NCBI RefSeq assembly: GCF_004354015.1 | Contig: NZ_SMRU01000015.1 | Span: 1 to 64,000, forward strand | Length of the DNA stretch: 64,000 nt | Direction of reading: 5' to 3' | Origin: Arthrobacter terricola | GTDB taxonomy: Bacteria; Actinomycetota; Actinomycetes; Actinomycetales; Micrococcaceae | Shown here: positions 60,979 to 64,000 of the stretch, piece after piece | Layout: each line of letters begins with the position of its first letter | Position numbering within the stretch: the stretch's first letter is position 1 | The notes under the pieces: generated by a model | Databases searched by the model: none | What the model saw: only the letters and a program-made list of their open reading frames with translations | What the model was told of the DNA's origin: nothing | Position numbers and translations under genes: made by a program

Positions 60979-61479
60979 TTACTTTGGGCGGGTGATTTGC
61001 TCCCGCAGGATATCGGCGTGCCCGCAGTGTTGAGCCAGTTCGCGCAAGACGTGGAGGTAGACCCACCGCAGCGGGAGCGGCCCGCGCCGGTTTCCTTCAA
61101 GGAGGTCGTCCAGGCCCAATGAGCTGGTGGCAAGCCGGGACGCTTCGCACGCCTCGCGGTGCGCCGACTGGATGCCGGCGACGGTATCGCCGTCCTCGAG
61201 GATGAACGATTCGTCCGGCGTCGCGGGGATGCCGATTTCAGCCCGGGAGCGGCACGTGACCGCTTCGTCGAACCAGACTTTCTCCACGAAGGTCGCGTGC
61301 TTCACCAAGCCCAGCAAAGTGGTTCGGGAAGACACCAACGATCTCCGGGCTTCTTCCTCCGTCAGACCGTTCAGGCAGTCGTTGAGGGCGCGTCGATGCT
61401 GGTCGATAAAGGCTTCGAATTGGGCACGGATCGGCTGGTTGATGAAATCGTCCACATTGCTCGCGGGAAGGGAAGGCAT
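60979..61479 (-). CDS. DinB/DUF664-family protein
   Basis: 166 residues. FEAFIDQHRRALNDCLNGLTEEEARRSLV and LGLVKHATFVEKVWFDEAV are typical, and VYLHVLRELAQHCGHADILREQI gives the metal-binding histidines. Such four-helix proteins may act as thiol transferases (bacillithiol or mycothiol-linked), but the role here is unknown. Convergent with pabC. Confidence 0.88.
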   Translation of the reverse strand: MPSLPASNVDDFINQPIRAQFEAFIDQHRRALNDCLNGLTEEEARRSLVSSRTTLLGLVKHATFVEKVWFDEAVTCRSRAEIGIPATPDESFILEDGDTVAGIQSAHREACEASRLATSSLGLDDLLEGNRRGPLPLRWVYLHVLRELAQHCGHADILREQITRPK

Positions 61480-61671
61480 GGGTGGAGTATTTCAAGGCGG
61501 CCGCCGGGGAGGCAACGGGCCCTAACTGGGAGCCGAATCCTATTGTGCCGCCCAAACACCAGTAGTTAACTAGTTTTGTGAACCTGCTGGGGGAGGGTGA
61601 TCTGCTTCGAAGCCCAGTGGGCACCTGATTTCACGGAGTCGTGGGGTCAGCAAGCAGATGGAGGCAAACAA

Positions 61672-63420
61672 GTGAGTGCTGTTTCTTCGTCCCAGAATTT
61701 CAACCACGGTTTCCCCGCGCCGGGGCCACAGGACCCCTCGCCGCAAAAAGTCATGGACCACGTGTTTTTCCTTTCCGAAGGCGAATGGAAAAAGGTCCGT
61801 GAAGAAGAACAATTCGACCATATCGTCATCGGCAGCGGATTCTGCGCCTATGCATTCGCCGAGCGGACACTGACGGTCAACCCGCACGCGCGGATCCTGA
61901 TCATTGAACGCGGGCCGTTCTTCCTTCCCCAGCATTTCCAGAACCTGCCCCTGCCCTACAAACAGACCCTCGGCGGCCTGTCCGAAACGTTCCCCTGGAC
62001 GCTGGCGGCCGCCACCGCCACCCAGCCGCCCGGCAAGATTTCCTGGCAGCACGGCATGGTCCCCTTCTACGGCGGCCGCAGCATCATGTGGAGCGCTTGG
62101 TGCCCGCGGCCCGAGGAAGACGAAATGCGCGGGTGGCCGCGCGCCGTCATGGACGCGGCGAAGTCGCACTTCACTACCGCCGAGGACCTCCTCAACGTGG
62201 TGTCCGCCGACAAGATCGACGCCGGGCGGTCCGCCGACGTCGTCAACCTCATCAACGACACCCGGCCGGTCTACGGAATCATGCAGAAAGCCCTCCAGGA
62301 ACGGCTTGAAGCCGGACTGGACAAGATCGATTCGGCGACCCGCAGCATGCCGGCACCCCTCGCCGCGGCAACAGGGACGAGCTCCGGCGTGGACTTCGCG
62401 AAGTTCTCGACGCCGGCAGTCCTCCTGGAGTTGTCGGACCGGCAAGCGACGCTCGAAGCCCAAGGCAAGGGCTCGGCCCTCCGGGTCGTCACGGATTGCA
62501 CCGTCTTGAGCGTGCTCCAACAGGACGGAAAAGCCACTGCCCTGAACACCAACCGGGGCGTGGTGAACGTCGGCGACGCCAACCTCGTGCTGGCCATGGG
62601 GACCCTTCCCCCGGCGACGCTCGTGCTCAATTCCTTCCCGCAGGTCAAGGGCGCCGGCGAGCAGTTCAGCGCCCACTTCATCACCTCGGTGGTGGCCCGC
62701 GTTCCGCGCAAGGATTTCGAATTCAGCGAGCAACTCGGCGAACTCGAGCTCGCGGCGATCTACCTGGCCGGCAAGAGCAAGGCCGGAATGCAGTACCACG
62801 TGCAGCTTTCGGTCCTGTCCGACCGTTGCCCGGACAAGAACGCCCAGAAGTCCGAACGCTACGCGCCCGACGTCGTCGCCACGGCCTCGCTGGCACAGTT
62901 GCGGTCTTCGGAGGACTACCTCGTTTTCGTTTGCGCTGTCCTTGGCGAACTGGACGAGGGTAACCCGGAGAACCATTTGCGCTTGTCGGGCGGCGCGGAC
63001 CCAACCTGCAACGTCACCTTGAAGGTGCTGGCCAACGCCACCGATGACGAAACGTGGGACACGATGGACGAGGGCACCTTCCAGATGCTCGAGCGCGTCC
63101 TGTCCCCGGAAGGCGCGCAGCGCGTCGAATACTGGCACGGAGATCCCGACGACGGCACGTGGTCGGGCGAGCGGCCCACCATCCCGGAGCGCCGCGTCCC
63201 GGGCCTCGTCCACGAAAGCTCAAGCCTGCCGATCGGCGACGAGGAGGGCGCCGTCGTCGGGACCGATTACCGGCTCAACGGGGTGGAGAACGTGTTCATC
63301 ACGGGCGGCAGCCTGTGGCCCACTGGCGGGTCGTGGAACCCTACCATGACCATGGTGGCCCTCGCCCAGGATCTTGCCGAAAAGCTGGAGGCCGACGGCG
63401 GAGCGGAGGCTGCGCGATGA
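61672..63420 (+). CDS. GMC-family FAD oxidoreductase
   Basis: 582 residues from GTG 61672, chosen because GGAGG lies seven bases upstream. FDHIVIGSGFCAYAFAERT is the FAD-binding loop; ARILIIERGPFFLPQHF follows. Near the C-terminus NGVENVFITGGSLWPTGGSWNPTMTMVALA is the GMC signature with the catalytic-loop asparagine. The histidine just before it in the family is not clear here. It oxidises alcohols or sugars. First gene of an operon with a PAS protein and a cupin. Confidence 0.88.
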   Translation: MSAVSSSQNFNHGFPAPGPQDPSPQKVMDHVFFLSEGEWKKVREEEQFDHIVIGSGFCAYAFAERTLTVNPHARILIIERGPFFLPQHFQNLPLPYKQTLGGLSETFPWTLAAATATQPPGKISWQHGMVPFYGGRSIMWSAWCPRPEEDEMRGWPRAVMDAAKSHFTTAEDLLNVVSADKIDAGRSADVVNLINDTRPVYGIMQKALQERLEAGLDKIDSATRSMPAPLAAATGTSSGVDFAKFSTPAVLLELSDRQATLEAQGKGSALRVVTDCTVLSVLQQDGKATALNTNRGVVNVGDANLVLAMGTLPPATLVLNSFPQVKGAGEQFSAHFITSVVARVPRKDFEFSEQLGELELAAIYLAGKSKAGMQYHVQLSVLSDRCPDKNAQKSERYAPDVVATASLAQLRSSEDYLVFVCAVLGELDEGNPENHLRLSGGADPTCNVTLKVLANATDDETWDTMDEGTFQMLERVLSPEGAQRVEYWHGDPDDGTWSGERPTIPERRVPGLVHESSSLPIGDEEGAVVGTDYRLNGVENVFITGGSLWPTGGSWNPTMTMVALAQDLAEKLEADGGAEAAR

Positions 63421-63842
63421 CCTCCACCCCGGTTGCCCCGGGACTCGGCGCCACCGCGGACCCGGTCATCCTTCCCACGGTCCCGCCGATGAGCGTGGCC
63501 GACGTGCTTGACCGCCAGGACGGCGTGTACTGGGTGGTCAAGGACGCGAACTCGGTTTTCCTGTGGGTCAACCAGAACTTCGCCGACCTCGTGGGCATGA
63601 GCAAGTCGGAGCTGATCGGCCACCAGGACTCGCGGGCGGAACACGTCGCGCACGACAAGGAAGTCATGGCCAGCGGGAAGCCGCTGCTGAACTTCCATGA
63701 GACGATCGCCGTCCCCACCAAGGACGGCGGCATGGTGAACGTGGACATCGTGACGCAAAAAGGACTGCTCCGCGCCCTGGGAAGTGACGAAATCATCGGC
63801 ATCACCGTGTGCTTCTCGCTGAAGGATCCGGTCGATGACTGA
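63417..63842 (+). CDS. Small PAS-domain protein
   Basis: 141 residues consisting of one PAS domain (about residues 25-135): DRQDGVYWVVKDANSVFLWVNQNFADLVG, HDKEVMASGKPLLNFHETI and VTQKGLLRALGSDEIIGITVC. No output domain is attached, so it may sense a ligand or redox state for a partner. Overlaps the oxidoreductase gene by four bases and the cupin gene by eight. Confidence 0.9.
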   Translation: MTSTPVAPGLGATADPVILPTVPPMSVADVLDRQDGVYWVVKDANSVFLWVNQNFADLVGMSKSELIGHQDSRAEHVAHDKEVMASGKPLLNFHETIAVPTKDGGMVNVDIVTQKGLLRALGSDEIIGITVCFSLKDPVDD

Positions 63843-64000
63843 CACGGCCGAGGACTGGATCAAGCGACTGGACATGTCCCCCGCCAGCGTGGGCGGCTGG
63901 TTCGCACCGGCACTCGTGAGCGACGAGGACATCCCGGGTTCCGGCCTGCCCCCGCGTTTTGGCGGCAGCCACCCGCTCTACAGCTCCAATTGGTACCTGC
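63835..64000 (+). CDS. Cupin (DUF985-like) protein, 3'-truncated by window edge
   Basis: Only the first 55 residues are visible. AEDWIKRLDMSPASVGGWFA, then HPLYSSNWYL, resemble the start of DUF985 cupins (pattern LxPHPEGGYF ... YYLL), but several positions differ. The frame starts inside the PAS gene (eight-base overlap), so the three genes are co-translated. The metal-binding part lies beyond the window. Confidence 0.55.
   Translation, partial: MTDTAEDWIKRLDMSPASVGGWFAPALVSDEDIPGSGLPPRFGGSHPLYSSNWYL

Overview
The window is high-GC (roughly mid-60s percent) DNA from an actinobacterium, most likely Arthrobacter or a close relative in the Micrococcaceae. This rests on gene content and style: a dnaK-grpE-dnaJ-hspR operon with HspR-type (HAIR) operators, frequent GTG/TTG starts behind GGAGG sites, actinobacterial sigma/anti-sigma, MMPL and DUF2236 genes, and short intergenic inverted repeats at gene ends. 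No rRNA or tRNA gene, integrase, transposase or CRISPR array was seen. All names are from reading the sequence; no database search was run.

Layout. 1-1523: 3' end of a lipoyl synthase gene coupled to a MetF-like gene. 1596-3533: anti-sigma factor, ECF sigma factor and a divergent YxFxxD-type lipoprotein. 3627-8011: a DMP19-like protein and a large SWIM/SNF2 helicase. 8012-12344: the heat-shock operon (dnaK, grpE, dnaJ, hspR on the minus strand) with two HAIR-like operators upstream. 12444-18261: a tetR-mpaB-DUF817 operon, a divergent NAD(P)-binding epimerase with clear TetR-type operators, and an MMPL transporter. 18380-27021: a LacI-controlled sugar locus (substrate-binding lipoprotein, two permeases, an apiosidase-like hydrolase, a D-apionate-lactonase-like protein, an SDR dehydrogenase), possibly for apiose-containing glycosides. 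27090: a MarR regulator.

27654-38829 is the most distinctive region: twelve tightly packed genes for a contractile-injection-system-like particle (DUF4255/Pvc16-like cap, sheath, tube, Pro-rich repeat protein, Pvc7-like, VgrG-like spike, PAAR-like tip, gp25, baseplate J fused to a beta-propeller-like region, tail protein I). It ends in a lipoprotein-like gene, a 31-codon microgene and a PASTA membrane protein. No AAA+ ATPase, tape measure, tail fibre or phage head gene is visible, so it looks like a compact or divergent system that may be linked to the envelope.

38872-46580: aminotransferase, membrane protein, methyltransferase, a YCII/sigma pair, a low-GC patch with a Phd/VapC-type toxin-antitoxin pair, a LysE exporter and a second LacI regulator. 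46756-50186: LacI-controlled nucleoside hydrolase, MFS transporter and ribokinase for ribonucleoside use. 50230-52778: a two-gene ABC exporter. 52900-60971: low-molecular-weight phosphatase, a kinase-PabB fusion, an NCS1 permease, an NDH-2-like flavoprotein, a cardiolipin synthase and PabC (PabB and PabC together make p-aminobenzoate for folate). 60979-64000: a DinB-like protein and the start of a GMC oxidoreductase-PAS-cupin operon cut by the window end.
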